The translations under genes and the position numbers were made by a program. A stretch of DNA of 64,000 nt from Symbiodinium kawagutii (lineage: Eukaryota; Sar; Dinophyceae; Suessiales; Symbiodiniaceae), in assembly GCA_009767595.1 (NCBI GenBank), contig VSDK01021987.1:246687-310686 (forward strand), read 5' to 3'. Within the stretch, counting starts at the first letter, position 1. Every line of letters begins with the position of its first letter. Below the pieces are notes generated by a model. It made no database searches, was not told the origin of the DNA, and saw only the letters and a program-made list of their open reading frames with translations. Shown here piece by piece: positions 41,333-52,901 of this stretch.

Positions 41333-42549
41333 CGGAGATAAGAAATGATTGAGGTTGGTTGTATGGAGCATTTTGCACACTCTCTCTGGTTTCGGACGAC
41401 ATTTTTTCTGCTTATGCTGTATCACCTGACCTTTCAGCAGTTGTTTGGATGTTGCCTTTGACCGCTCCTCAGCCTACAGCGGATATGTTTGCTGCGCCCA
41501 TTCGTTTGGAAACGAGACTGAATTTCATCATTCATTATTAATCATCTATTGACCATTTATCAACCATCATGATTATATAACCATATATAACCATTATAGA
41601 CTATAAGAATTATAACTAAGACTAACACTCACCAGCACCACCATTGCAAGATCACCACCTGACATCGACCGCCGCTTTTGGATCAGCCAGGCTGAAAAGC
41701 AGAAGGAACAAGCGTTCGCTCAGTGCCATTGGCGTTGTTTGCCAGGGCCAGCTGTGCCCAACCTTCCAAGGACAATCATGAACAATCCATGTGCACAGCA
41801 AAATCCATGGCAAACTGGACCGGTGGCTTCTTGCTGTCGCAAGAACACCTGATACTGAAGCAGAAGCCATCACAATCTGGTTCTTCTCCCACTCTCTTGG
41901 TCCCCTGGTGCTAAAATCGCAGCGTTGTGCCAGGGAAGCCAAGACTGTGGCGCAGAAGAAGTCTTCCAGCGAAAACGAGGCATGCGCGGTAGTGGGGTGT
42001 TGGTGCGGCCCGTGGCTGTTGCAGCTGTTGGTTGGGATGGGAAGGGTGTCGTGGGTGTTGTTTTTGGTGGTATGTGTTTGTGGCTGGGTTTGGAAAAGAT
42101 GGCCGAATTCTTGGATCTTGATCCATTGGCTTGGCACTACATGGCAAGTCAGGATTAGCCATAAACAGTGGCATCCTCCAAAAAACCATTAAAAGAGAAA
42201 TATTCCGGAGTACAGTGCAATCATTTTTGCAGATGTTCCATTCTTTCACGAGCAGATTTTTCATTCATTCCTCTGATAAAACATTTTTGGGGATTTTCGG
42301 ATGACCTTGTGATGACCTTGTGATGACCTTCCCCTGAGCTGAGCATCCCATGGGCATCCCATGGCATCCCATGGCGTGGCTGCTGGATGGCTATGGATGG
42401 GCCCTGGATCACGACTCCCGAGGTCGCCTCCACTTCTTCCAGGCTGCAGGAAGCCGAGGCGCGGCCCGTTGGAAACCGACCCGAGCCGAGCAACGTGTGG
42501 GATCAGCTACTGGAGCTAAGAATGGCTGGGGCAACCATCAACTCTGATA
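41333..42549. other. Gene-poor stretch with unresolved coding-like islands
   Basis: Plus-strand frames at 41359-41541 and 41791-42192, and the minus strand opposite 41652-42137, are open and GC-richer than average. One plus frame ends in the protein-like MAEFLDLDPLAWHYMASQD at about 42157. Strand and frame could not be decided, so no gene is called. Confidence 0.35.
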
Positions 42550-44490
42550 TCTGTAGCTAGATGTAGATCTAGTAGTAGATTTATGTAGCTATTAGTGGAG
42601 TTGAGTTAACTAGTGGATTAATGTGGTAAAATGGTTAATGAACAGCCATGAATTAGCTGGTGACTATCTAATCGTGATTGGTGCTATTAACCATCTTACC
42701 ACATGGGACCACTCTGAGCGCTGTTGTGATTGGACCTGGCGATGAATTGGTTCAGTGAAATCGCAACCAGTTCATATCTTTGAACTTGTGACTGAAGACT
42801 GAAAAGCTGTGCATGTGCAAAAGGAGAGCGGGGCAAAGTTGGAACCTGTAAGAGTTTAACACCTACAGTTCAACAATACCTCTGATGGTCAAGCCAAAAA
42901 TGTTTCTCCGCGTAATTGAAAGGTGCTTGTTGATGTGGGTGTGTACTCAATAAATTTGGGATAACGAGAATGAGGATTCACAAAACAAATCCATGTAGAT
43001 CATGCTTATTGCTGGACTTTATTCACCCATTGTTGAGAGATGTACAGGGGGACGGTGGCTGAACCAAAGAGCTGGCCTGTCGCCCATCCTGCTGGAAAAC
43101 TATGGCGTCTTACCTTCCACATCAACAAACACTGAACGAGGCAGACTCCCAATGAACATGTTTAGCACTCAGCAATCTGTTTCCATTGGTTTCCACATAT
43201 TTCCACATGTTTCCACATATTTCCTGGGCTTAACTTGGCTTCTTTGGTTGCGAAATGGTGACCTTGCGGGTTGCCTAGTGGCCAGGAGAAATTGAAGGCG
43301 GAGAAGGAATCCGAGGAAGCGCTGCAGGCACCCAGAAGGAAGGACCATGGTAGCATGGCCATGTGTAGCATGCTATGGCCATGTGTAGCCTCAAAATGCC
43401 TTAAACCCAGTAATTTCTTGGCAGATGTGGTTTGAGCGGGAGGGTGTAATTGAGTGCTCTCAAGGGAAAGGACCACAGTTGACATGTTCTTTTCTTGAGG
43501 CAGATGTTGATCCACCGTGATTAGTTACTGCACTTTTAGTCTTGAAGCGCGGCTCACTGATCTGAAGAGTAGTGACTAGTGGAACAAATCCACGGCTTTG
43601 ATTTCTTGCATTTGCATCATGTCGAATTTCTGCATGATTGAGGCTATAAAATCACTTCTTTTCGGCAGGGGCGGTCGAAGTCAGATACTGCCAACATCGA
43701 CAAAGACCAAACGAAACCATGATTGCTCGCACGTGAATCCTGGTATGTCAAGTCTAGCGCTCTTAGCAATCTTTGCAGGGCTGATTTTGGGTATTGAGGC
43801 GTAGCCAATCACCAAGAGCTATGGTTCTAGCTCGCGCCAAAGGCAGATCCCTTCAATTTTTTTCCTGTGGGGGTTCAGCTGGAGTTATAGAGATCTGTGG
43901 TCAGGGAGCTCTGAACAAGCTGGAGCCCAAGTTCTTCTTCGGCCTCTTCTGAGTGCCAGAGACAATCATTTGGCTTTTGAGGGCTGTGGAGGCAATCCAA
44001 ATCTGAGCACTTCCTCAGTTGCTTGCGTGATTGCAAGGGATTCTGCTATCTGATTTTGAGTTCGCAGCTTTGTCGCTGCCCAACCTGTTCCTATGTAGGT
44101 CATCCACTATTTGCAACATGGGTTGGAGTAGTTCAGAATGCTTGCTAGTTGCCAATACATGTTGATACAGGAGTGATTAGCCTTATGTCATGATGATCAC
44201 TAGGGGACTGTTAGTCGACTTCAGTGGGCTGGCTTTTACTTTAGCAGTCTCTGGACCTTGAGCTATTTAGGGATGAAAAATAGATGATCTATATCAACAT
44301 CCCAAGAAATAACCCTGTCCTCTCAGACAGATGATTGCCTCATATTGCCTCCTTTTGAGATAGGCTCTTGTCATTTTGTCCTTTCCCTGCGCAGGGGATT
44401 GAGAAAGGTCAGGCACAGGTTCTTGAGGGTCAAAGCTCTCCAAGCTGGTGGCAAATATTAAAGGGCTGATAAGATTATTTGATCATAGAC
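42550..44490. other. Intergenic stretch
   Basis: No supported gene. A short frame ending at 43804 has a hydrophobic tail (MSSLALLAIFAGLILGIEA) after a Lys/Arg-rich segment, possibly an exon. Tandem 'tttccacatat/gtttccacat' words lie at 43185-43223. Confidence 0.4.
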
Positions 44491-44496
44491 TCTCTT

Positions 44497-44534
44497 ACAC
44501 ACACACACACATCATCTGTGTTTGTGTGTGTGTT
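44497..44534. repeat. AC-run / GT-run inverted pair (hairpin)
   Basis: An (AC)n run at 44499-44512 is followed after about 8 bases by TGTGTTTGTGTGTGTGTTTG, so a long hairpin can form on either strand. Confidence 0.75.
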
Positions 44535-47359
44535 TGCCATGAGTATCAGCCCTGAAATTGGGTGGTTCCATGGTTCAAAAGACAGGCACCTGATTGATTT
44601 GTGTCATCCCCCAACCGCAGACTTGCTTCCATGCGCTTGACTATCATTCAGGTCATGGGTTGATACTTGGTTGAGACAGGTACCAACCGTATCCAGCCGA
44701 ATCAATCACGGGCTGGTAATGGCGAGCAACATGAAGTGGCTGGCTGACCCTCACGCTTTTTGGTCTGTCGATCATGGAGTGTGAAACCATCCTGGCAGTC
44801 AATTTAGCTCTAAGGATGCGTGAGACAACAATCAACCGTTGCTTGAGTGTAAAAGCCGCTCATGAACATTTCCCCTAGATGTGTCTTTACTATTGTTGCC
44901 ATGATGCATGACACAGTTATCCCTGCCACACAACCATCAAAGTTGGATAACATTTTTGGGAACATGGCTGGGGCGCTCAGCAGATATCACGAAGTAGGGT
45001 GGTGGACTACACGCATAAGAACGGTTACTTAGGGTGTCGATCACTTCAACGGCGATTAAGCGCAGGTACAATGTATCGCAATGCATGTACGTGTGTGACG
45101 TGTACATATTCAATGAAACTCATATGTATTATATCGTAGCATTGTGTCTTACATTTTTGACATCATTTTGTTTCATGCTATATCATGCATATCATCTTTG
45201 CATATATGCAGTACATATATTATCTTAGTTCTAATGTCTTTAGAATGTTGAGATGAGAGGTATGAGAAACTCGTGTGACACTGTGCCTGGCGGCGGCTGA
45301 AGCCCCAGGGCCCGGCCGCGTTCACGGTGCGAACGGTGCGCGGCCGGCATTGATCGTATCGGATTTGATGGATTTGATTTGAATATAGAAAAGTCAGGAT
45401 AGTAAAACGTCTGCCTCTTTGGATATTTGGAAAGATATCTTTTGCCAGTGAAACTCTTCATAGCTTTGTGATACCACTCAAGCTGTTGATTTGTGATGCA
45501 AGGAGTTTGAATCCAAGGGCAGGGGATTTTCTGAGCGGCCTTGATGGCCACGGATTTGCTTTTCGGATTTCGCCACACTTTTTAGAGCAACGGTGCCATT
45601 TTGAGCACCGGTCACGATGAGGAGTTGCGCAGCGAGAAAGAGCGAAGGTGGTCACACAGCTGGTGGTCAGCTTCTGGGATCACTTCTCGTGGTCACTGAA
45701 GCAACAACGAAGCCCTGCCAATGTAAGGAAGACAAAATGATGAGGAAATGTAAGGAAGTTCGGTCAAGTCTGTGGACAGCACCATTTAGAGCCAGCCGTC
45801 CTGGAACTCATTACAGATGACTACTAAGGCCCTAGGAAGGAATCTGAAGAAAATTCCTGCGCGGGATATGATGGTCTTCAGACCACGCGATACCCTGATT
45901 GCCCACTCGTATGCGCATGAACAGAGACCAGATCATCTGAATGCATGAATTGACATGGTGATGGTGCATTAGAAGTCTACAGAGCTAATATACACATGTA
46001 TATGTGGCGACCGTGGTATTGATCTTCGTTGCTGTTGGTGATATGCTCCGTGTCCTTTCTGAAAGAACAATTTTATCAATTGCGGCTGTTTTTGCACATT
46101 TTGATTCTGTACCAATCTGAATTTTAATGCCATCACAATTCGTTGATATTTTCGGCTGTTCAGCAACGCAGGGTGCCACTTTTGGGGGTTCCGTGTTGGG
46201 TCACAGCTTGTTTCCTGATGTTTCCTGGCCTGGGAACTGTCATGAACTGTCCATGTTCCGGTGGCATGCGCCTATCCGCAGCCATAGTGGTCGAAAAGGA
46301 TGCACCCTTGGAAAGTGTTTGGCCAAGGTTTATTTGTTTCTAATGCCAGCTGGAAGAGGGTCGAGGATGCAGAGAGACCCAAGATGCCAACGCAACATAG
46401 GCTACTACGACTACGGCGATGCTCGCGTATTCATTTGTCTAGCTGCTAGGCCAATGGCAAGCAATTGTTTTTTTTCCAACACCTCAACTGACCAGACGAG
46501 CCAGGAGATTCACCGACCAAGCTGGTGCCACTTCATCTCTTCATACTCTGAACATCAATGTGGGCCAGCTATAGCCAGCTACTTTGCTCATGCCAAGGAG
46601 AGATAAAGAGATCAAACTCGACGGTGGGTGGCCAGCTCCAAGTCGCTGGATCTAGCTGGTGCCTACATGATTTCCACACCGAAACACACCCCAACACACC
46701 CAGACAAACAGCACCACACAGCATCACACAGCATCACACAGCACACGCAGCAACATCATGGCATGTGATTTGTAGCTTCCATCATGGGCGTGGTGCTGCG
46801 AGCTTGCAGGATCCCGAAGGGGAGAGGATATGGAGAGGGGAGTAATGCCCTGCAACCATTGGTGTGAGTGAAGGTGTGAGTAGATGTGGGTCTGGTACAA
46901 GCAGGTGTCGCAGTTCCTTCCTTGAGAACCCTTTTTTGCTTATGGTTGTTGAAACGAACCATCCTGAGTCGGCTTGGAAGCAGTATTTGCTCCTATGGCT
47001 GATGCTTCATAGCCACAAGAACTGTTGTAATGGCCGGTAGAGGAAATGTCGACCATGGTTCACACAACCCAGGTTTTTCATTTGCCCGCTGCGCTAGGTA
47101 TTTTAGATATTTCTGTGCATCGACATCAGTACCAGACACCCAGGTCATAAATCCTGCTTTGCTGTCAACTTTCTCATTTCTTCAAAGATATCAGGTGTAG
47201 TGAATCAGGCAAATTGTTTTTAAACCAACCAGAAATCAAGACAGAGCTCAAATAGCTACGAAGGAGAGATGAGTCGTAGAAACTGCCAGTCTACCAACAA
47301 ACGGGTTGACTTCACCAATCAAGCAATGCAATTTTCACCAACAACAGATTTATATACAT
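44535..47359. other. Intergenic stretch
   Basis: No supported gene. A 159-codon frame at 46127-46606 has no recognisable domain and irregular composition. 'caccacacagcatcacacagc' repeats lie at 46690-46745. Frames at 45240-45655 are open on both strands. Confidence 0.4.
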
Positions 47360-47371
47360 GGGGAGGACGGT
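47360..47371. repeat. Target-site duplication, 5' side of second LINE
   Basis: GGGGAGGACGGT is identical to 48699-48710. The flanking bases differ at both ends. The pair exactly brackets a coding block and its (AAAG)n tail. Confidence 0.8.
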
Positions 47372-48614
47372 TGAAATTCTCATTGAACAGGCCTTTGCTG
47401 AAGTTGTGGGAGCGCTTCCTCGGCAGGCTCTTCTTGATCGTCGAGCTCTTGTTTGTGGCCAAGTTCAACGTCTACTTGAGGCAACGCAGAATCCTATGCT
47501 GGTTCCCCACCGACCTGTGCGCAGGGAGCCTCTTGCAGCTACTGGGCGCAACAACGGTGTTAACTTGGAGGTTCCTCGTGCCTTCGACGACCAGACAGAT
47601 TGGATGGGTCAGCTTCGCCAAGTACGCTGGTTTGACCTGCCGCCGCAATGGAAGCTTCCTCTTTTGCGTGGAGTTGATGTTAAGCCTATTCTGCTATTTT
47701 TGCATGGCTTTAGTGGAAGGCGCCGACATGAAGACTTCCATTTCTGGCTCAAGGAGCTTGGACGCCAAAGAGGGTATGATGTCCGGGTCTTGAGTGTTGA
47801 CACTGCCATCAACTTGACCCTGGGGAACATGAGCAGAGGAGCAGGACCGTGGGAACACATTTGCCGCTGCCTTCGCGCTGGAGTGATCTCTGGATCCTTG
47901 CTGGGTCCGCCCTGCGAGACCTACAGTGAAGCGCGTCACCACCAGGTGGATCCTTCGACTACTGGCACTGGGAACACTGCCGACAATCGAAGGTGGCCTC
48001 GACCGCTGAGATCCAAAGAGCGAATATTGGGCCTCAATGGCCTTTCCAGCCGTGAGCAACGTCAATTGGGAGTGGGCACAGCTTTCCTCTTCCAAGCCTT
48101 CCATGTTGTGGCCATGCACATCGCCTGGGGTGGATATGCTGCTGTTGAGCATCCAGGACGCCCTTCCGACCCTGGTAGAGCGAGTGCTTGGTCGACGGCA
48201 ATTGCCGAATTGCTGTGCCAAAATCCCAGTGTGGTTCTTCACACCCTGCACCAATGGCGCTGGGGCTCGGTTGCATGTAAGCCTACGGGCTTTTTGGTGC
48301 ACTCGATGCCGAAGTTCTTTGGTTCAATGTGGAGGCGCCATGATCCTTTGGCTTCTTTCCCGGGGCAGGAGATCATTGGACGTGATGAGCAGGGCCGGTT
48401 TAGGACTAGCCAGTTGAAGGAATATCCCAGTAGACTGTGCTTTGCTCTAGCGAGAGCGTTCCTGGACCAAGCCCAGGCTGACATTGCCGCCGGGCGCTCT
48501 TGTGTGGTTGGAGATGTCCCATCCGAAGTGATGGAGTGGGTTTCTGAAGTGGCCTCTGTGTCGAGTAAGATCCACCACAACGCCAGCATTGGCGCCGACT
48601 ACCAAGAGTTGTAA
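47372..48614 (+). CDS. LINE polyprotein C-terminus with methyltransferase-like domain
   Basis: The frame is open from about 47310 (a stop precedes it at 47307); the ATG at 47358 lies in flanking DNA, so this is a truncated protein without its own start. Counting from that ATG: LLFLHGFSGRRRHEDF (112-127) resembles methyltransferase motif I (FSG), VLSVDTA (144-150) a motif II with an acidic residue, LLGPPCETYSEAR (181-193) a motif IV with a Cys at 186, AVEHPG (262-267) a motif VI, HQWRWG and KPTGF (298-312) a motif VIII with Gln and Arg, and EYPSRLCFALA (356-366) a C-terminal motif. The order equals that of C5 cytosine methyltransferases, though the spacing and residues are divergent. Activity is unproven. 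About 110 residues precede the domain. Confidence 0.75.
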
Positions 48615-48674
48615 TTTAGCATGTTTTTCCCAATTTGGTGCATTAGCCGCAAGAGCAAGACTCTTTCAGCGCCC

Positions 48675-48698
48675 AGAAAGAAAGAAAGAAAGAAAGAA
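48675..48698 (+). repeat. (AAAG)n tail of the second LINE
   Basis: Six near-perfect AGAA/AAAG units end exactly at the 3' target-site duplication, as expected for a retrotransposon tail rather than an independent microsatellite. Confidence 0.85.
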
Positions 48699-48710
48699 GG
48701 GGAGGACGGT
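48699..48710. repeat. Target-site duplication, 3' side of second LINE
   Basis: Exact copy of 47360-47371. Confidence 0.8.
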
Positions 48711-49999
48711 GGACTATTTCCAGCAAAAAGAGGAGTTTATATACACCGGTGAGATACCCAACAGAAATATGCTGACACAATGGTTGGTGATGTTTTTTCC
48801 ATTTGTTTCTGGTACCCTACTATCCTACTACGATCCTGTAATGTCTCCTATGGTCAATTACGTGTCTTAGTCACCATGCCACGTGTCACCATGTGTCACC
48901 ATACTCCCCCAAAAGTTGGGGCGGTTCTTGACTCTCCTCACAACTCCCAGGAGCCATGCAGGGCCCTGCGCCCGTGCCTTTGGAGGTCCGAAACTGTTCC
49001 CCTTCTGAGGCCGGCGAGGATGACAAGTTGTGGATGGGATGGATGGAGGATGTCAGCTGATAGGGATCTACCAACGTGCTACAACCAACAAGAATGATGT
49101 GAGTGCTACAATTCCAGGTGCTTACAATGGGGATATACTAAGTCTAAGCAACAAGCAAAGGGATCTGATGGTTGACGATGGTGGATATGGGGATATCCCA
49201 TGTAGGTATCTACCAGCCGCCCCAACCTTTACCTTTTTGGAAGGGACATTTTCATGTCAGCGTTAGACATTGGCATAAATGTATAGATATTTCTACCAAT
49301 TGACCAATGAGTCTTTGAGCGCCAACGTGAGCAAAGGCTGTTCGGCATCCCTGAGGACACATGACACCAGTGTTTACACTTAGATGGGATGGTTGTGTGG
49401 CGTGGTCCTATTGGCCCTTGACGCCCTATGGCACTTTTTCAAATTTCAATTTTAGCATGGTATTTCACCCATGCAAAGCCATCTCCATTTGAGCAATGCT
49501 ATGGCATGGCTTTTCATGGCTTGACGGTTGAATGCTCAGGTAGATGGCATCAGCAAAGTCCGCGCCTTACTGCGATGTCTCGAAGCTGTGAAGCACCTGG
49601 ACTTCAGAATTGCTAAGCATGATTGACCATCCGCCTGACCAGGACTGGCCATCAACAATGATCTTCATTCACACGCTTTTTCTTCTTTTTGGAATCCATT
49701 CAAGTTTCAAGATGGAGTGGACTCCACTAGCTACTAGTCTTAGTGCAACACAACAACAAGCCACAAATACAGTAGTAGATGGGGTGGTTCGACGCCGCAG
49801 CATTTTCTGGGTGTTGTGTTCTCTCCGTTTTTTTTTACAGTGGTCAACTTCCTGTCCAACGGACTATCATAAACGTATTATCTGCTCTATTGCTGCTATC
49901 ACAATCATCCATGACTGACATTCCAAGAATCCGAATAACACGCTGTGAAAGCCTGACCCTAGAGTTGTGACTCCAAAGTCATGCAGTATGCTACATGCA
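48711..49999. other. Intergenic stretch
   Basis: No supported gene. A 'gtgtcaccatg' word is repeated at 48875-48902. Confidence 0.45.
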
Positions 50000-50112
50000 A
50001 ATGGGTGTTTCTCAAAATAGGGGTGCACCCCAAATTATCCTTTTTTAATCAGGGGTTGATAAGAATTGAACATTGATCAACTTACCATCGCTTTGGGGGT
50101 GAGAAACAGCTG
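50000..50112. mobile_element. MITE-like inverted-repeat element, copy C
   Basis: The left end ATGGGTGTTTCTCAAAATAG followed by GGGTGCACCCC is well preserved. The right end (CTTTGGGGG...TGAGAAACAGC) has lost the GTCCCCTATTT part. It directly abuts a candidate exon. Confidence 0.65.
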
Positions 50113-50119
50113 TTACCCC

Positions 50120-50284
50120 CGTCAAATTGCTGCTACGCCGGTCCCAGCTGTTGGTTTTTTGGGTGCCGCTACGGTTGAGGACCTGGAAGAAGAACTGCGC
50201 GCCTTTGGTGTTGCGAGGATGCTCAGTGGGGCCATTGGACCACCAGGGCCACTGGAAATACATGTCATAGGGGGATCTTGTCAG
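50120..50284 (+). CDS. Candidate exon, unknown
   Basis: The frame gives VPAVGFLGAATVEDLEEELR then FGVARMLSGAIGPPGPLEI, and ends at a TCAG|GTGCTG donor. The Leu/Glu-rich helix is protein-like. The 5' edge is uncertain and close to the right end of the MITE copy C. Confidence 0.33.
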
Positions 50285-50559
50285 GTGCTGGGGCGGAGGT
50301 GTGAGGCTCATGCTGCGGAAAAAATGTGTCATGGGATCAGACAGGGTAGTTTCATGGCATATTTTTTCTGCTGGGAACAAAGTCATTGCTCCACAGCATT
50401 GTTTAGAAACGTAATGTGTCCTCGGTCCTGGTCATTGGGATGTTCATTAAAATCTATTGTCAGCAGTTTCCGCAGGCAGGGTGAGGGTTTCAAACTACCT
50501 ACCTACCTACCTGCCTGCCTACCTATCCACCTGACCAAGGTGCCTACATATGTCCAGAT

Positions 50560-50772
50560 CTACGATCTCATAGTAATCATCCATGAATCAACCATCATTA
50601 GCCAACCATAAATCAACCACATTCAATAAATGATGGTTGGTCATCCCAGTAACTATCATGAACCATCATTGACCAACCACAAATCAACCATTGATCAATG
50701 ATAATCAACCACAAATCAACCATAAATAAACCATACATCAACCATTAATCAAACCATTAAATCAACCATTTT
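50560..50772. repeat. Degenerate AAATCAACCAT tract
   Basis: More than 15 imperfect copies of aatcaaccat / aaccatcatt lie in tandem, with a few in the opposite orientation at 50628-50640. It is the complement of the TGGTTGATTT-type tracts. Confidence 0.85.
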
Positions 50773-50778
50773 TTGTCA

Positions 50779-50930
50779 ATGATTGCTGATGCTTTGACCC
50801 CAACTTCCATCAGGTCTTGCTCCAGCGTGCCTCCGTTCTGCTTCGCCTGCCACAACAGACGTGCGTCTGGGAGCCCGTTTCGAAACGCGGCTGCGACATT
50901 GTCTATCGCGGGGTGTAGCGTACTGCCATG
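50779..50930 (-). CDS. Candidate exon on the minus strand, unknown
   Basis: In this GC-rich island the minus-strand frame reads HPAIDNVAAAFRNGLPDARL then WQAKQNGGTLEQDLMEVG, helical and protein-like. The plus-strand frame is less so. Splice boundaries are not certain. No family is recognised. Confidence 0.32.
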
Positions 50931-51799
50931 GAGCCATGAAATCAACCTGGTTTGTGGATGTTTGTGGATGGTATGGAAATATACGGACTAGCTTTATCAC
51001 TCCAATAGGGTACAGTACATCATAATTTGTGATCTGACTGCCTGTTAACCAACGTGAATCAGAGTTTGGGAGTATTTTTTACTCAGTTGATTTGCCAGTA
51101 CTGTAGATCAGATCAATATTTGAATATCAGCTGATTCCATCTGATTCTCCAATTGGGGTATGCTTGCGCGGTAGGGTGTCCTTGCAAAGACTGATCATTG
51201 TCATTCTTTCTGGGTTGCGTGGCATCCCATTTCCGTCCACACCCCATATCTATTTGGTCTCATGTATCATTGTGTATCATTTGCGACAAGGAAATGCCTG
51301 TCAATCAGCCAGCACGGAACTCCAATCCCCAACAAAGTCGGATCAGTGGGGACTGGGTTGCGCTTTTTGTTAGTCCTTTTTGTATTCTTGTGTTCGTTTT
51401 TCTTTATGGTGGGTCAAAGCGTAAGCAGCAGTCACCAAGTCCAAGTGCCCCAAACTCGAGTCGAGGTGTTCCCAAGGCACATGAACCATCAAAAAACCAC
51501 TTGCTGCAACAGTTCATTCATTGGGTCCGGGCATAAAGTGGCAAAGTTCTCTCGAGTCTACTGTATGGTTGGTCATATATTCCTCTTACATCTTGTCAAA
51601 GGTTTAGTGACAAAGGACATCACTGTATGGTTGGTCATATCCATGGTTGGTCAAAGGTTTAGGGAGATCATCCGTGGACCATGGATATTTCCTATCAAGG
51701 AACCGCTTCGGGTCCAGCTGAGGTCACTGCTTCGGCGGTGCTGCAGCGGTTCTTCTTTCGCAGGCTCCGGCCATGGGGTGAGGCTTGGTGAAGGGTTGG
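50931..51799. other. Gene-poor stretch
   Basis: A possible exon near 51415-51510 (KRKQQSPSPSAPNSSRGVPK in one frame) follows a pyrimidine-rich region and could carry a nuclear-localisation-like KRK, but no boundaries are secure. Confidence 0.35.
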
Positions 51800-51836
51800 T
51801 GAATGGTTGGATGGTTGGATGGTTGGATGGTTGGTT
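51793..51836. repeat. (GGTTGGAT)n octamer array
   Basis: Five to six units of ggttggat / ggttggtg. Confidence 0.85.
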
Positions 51837-51930
51837 TCTAGTGACATCCAACACTAATATTGGTGACGGCACCCTGAGACCATCCCCAGAGAGGTGTTTA
51901 GTAGGAAAACAATCCGGAAACACCGAGTGA

Positions 51931-52080
51931 TTTCGGGGTCACGATGAAGCACCCAAAAAAAGCAAGACAAGCAAGAAGGAACTACCAATCAAGACAATTA
52001 CTGACCGCTTTGGACCAGTGGTGATTGCTTTCTGGGATGATCAGGAACGGTGGTTGCAGTTGCCGGGTAGAAACAAATGA
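51931..52080 (+). CDS. Candidate terminal exon, Lys-rich then hydrophobic, unknown
   Basis: A 49-codon frame without an ATG follows a stop at 51928 and ends at TGA 52078. It starts basic (KKSKTSKKELPIKT) and becomes TDRFGPVVIAFWDDQERWLQ. The composition strongly suggests a real coding end. The acceptor is not obvious; AG at 51948-51949 is possible. Confidence 0.38.
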   Translation, partial: FRGHDEAPKKSKTSKKELPIKTITDRFGPVVIAFWDDQERWLQLPGRNK

Positions 52081-52387
52081 TGGTGTATATAGACTATGGC
52101 ATAGTGAAGTTTGGGTACATTTGTTTTGTGAATGTGTACGGTCATCCAGTTTAGCCGGTCGGTTGCAAGGGAATTGAAAAATACTAGTTGACACCTCAAA
52201 GGCAAGCGCCCGGAAGTCACAATCAACAAACCCGGATGAAACGGCCAAAGCTCACTGGTGCGCACGCGGTTTTTCCGACATGTACCTCAACTGGGGCGAA
52301 CGAGTCGAGTGAACAACTCCAAGTCCCATAGTGATGACAGATCCATGTTGATGACCCAAATATTTGATGAAACATCACCAACTTTTT

Positions 52388-52495
52388 ATGGATGAGGATG
52401 CTGTCACCAGCGATTTATGGACGGAGCTGGTCCTTTACATCGTCCCAATTCGCACCGTCGACATCACTGAGTGCCAGGTCTCTGGCAGAATTTGA
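52388..52495 (+). CDS. Candidate short exon, unknown
   Basis: ATG 52388 opens MDEDAVTSDLWTELVLYIVP then IRTVDITECQ. A CAG|GTCTCT site at 52479 could be a donor; otherwise the frame stops at 52493. An overlapping frame is also open. It lies between other exon-like segments on the same strand. Confidence 0.3.
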   Translation: MDEDAVTSDLWTELVLYIVPIRTVDITECQVSGRI

Positions 52496-52719
52496 TGTGA
52501 GAATCACCGCAGCTGCCGGGAAGCCAAGGGCGAGGTACAACCGGGTGAAGCCATGGCTTTCCATGGCTTCCAACGGAGACCATATGAGGCCAGTGGTCCT
52601 TTATTGGCACTGAATGTGGGCCGTTTCTTGAAAAATGACGAATAAGCATCCTGAAAACAACTGAATGAATACATTTACAGTAAGTTTTTTTTCCAGTTGA
52701 TTGAGGATACCCTCCAAGG

Positions 52720-52901
52720 GCAGTCAGGACAAAGGCGACTGTCATTCCATTGCGGGAATTCCTGCAGGAGGAGGCGATGCAATTGTCGTTTACTGTGAAG
52801 ACCAGTGGAGATGGGAATGGCCCTTTTACTCTCAAGACAAGAGTACCCCCTGCAAATGGTGGTTGAGTCTGGTTGAGTCGTGCCGCCCGTGTCAGCGGTA
52901 A
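52720..52901 (+). CDS. Candidate exon, frame ambiguous
   Basis: Two frames are protein-like over the same bases: one with GGGDAIVVYCEDQWRWEWPF and ending at 52901, another with TKATVIPLREFLQEEAMQLS ending in TGA near 52866. GC content is raised. No family is recognised in either. Confidence 0.3.

Larger units (their letters stand above)
47372..48698 (+). mobile_element. 5'-truncated LINE copy with (AAAG)n tail
   Basis: This 1,327-bp insertion lies between 12-bp direct repeats. It consists of the C-terminal coding part of a polyprotein (to the stop at 48612), about 60 bases of 3' untranslated sequence and a tail of roughly six AAAG units (48675-48698) abutting the duplication. Truncation at the 5' side, a simple-repeat tail and target-site duplication are the standard marks of non-LTR retrotransposition. 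No reverse transcriptase remains in this copy. Its 3' end differs from that of the 7538-17917 element, so it is a separate family. Confidence 0.78.

Noticed and set aside
41063..41425. Several long Tyr-Ile-His-Thr and Met-Tyr-Val-Cys ORFs
   Set aside because: They are produced by the CATA array in all frames.
47269..47793. 174-codon ORF overlapping the second LINE
   Set aside because: It lies in another frame over the methyltransferase-like coding region and crosses the insertion border; no motif is visible in it.
51262..51930. 222-codon ORF on the plus strand
   Set aside because: It joins low-complexity and GGTTGGAT repeat sequence; only parts of other frames nearby look like exons.
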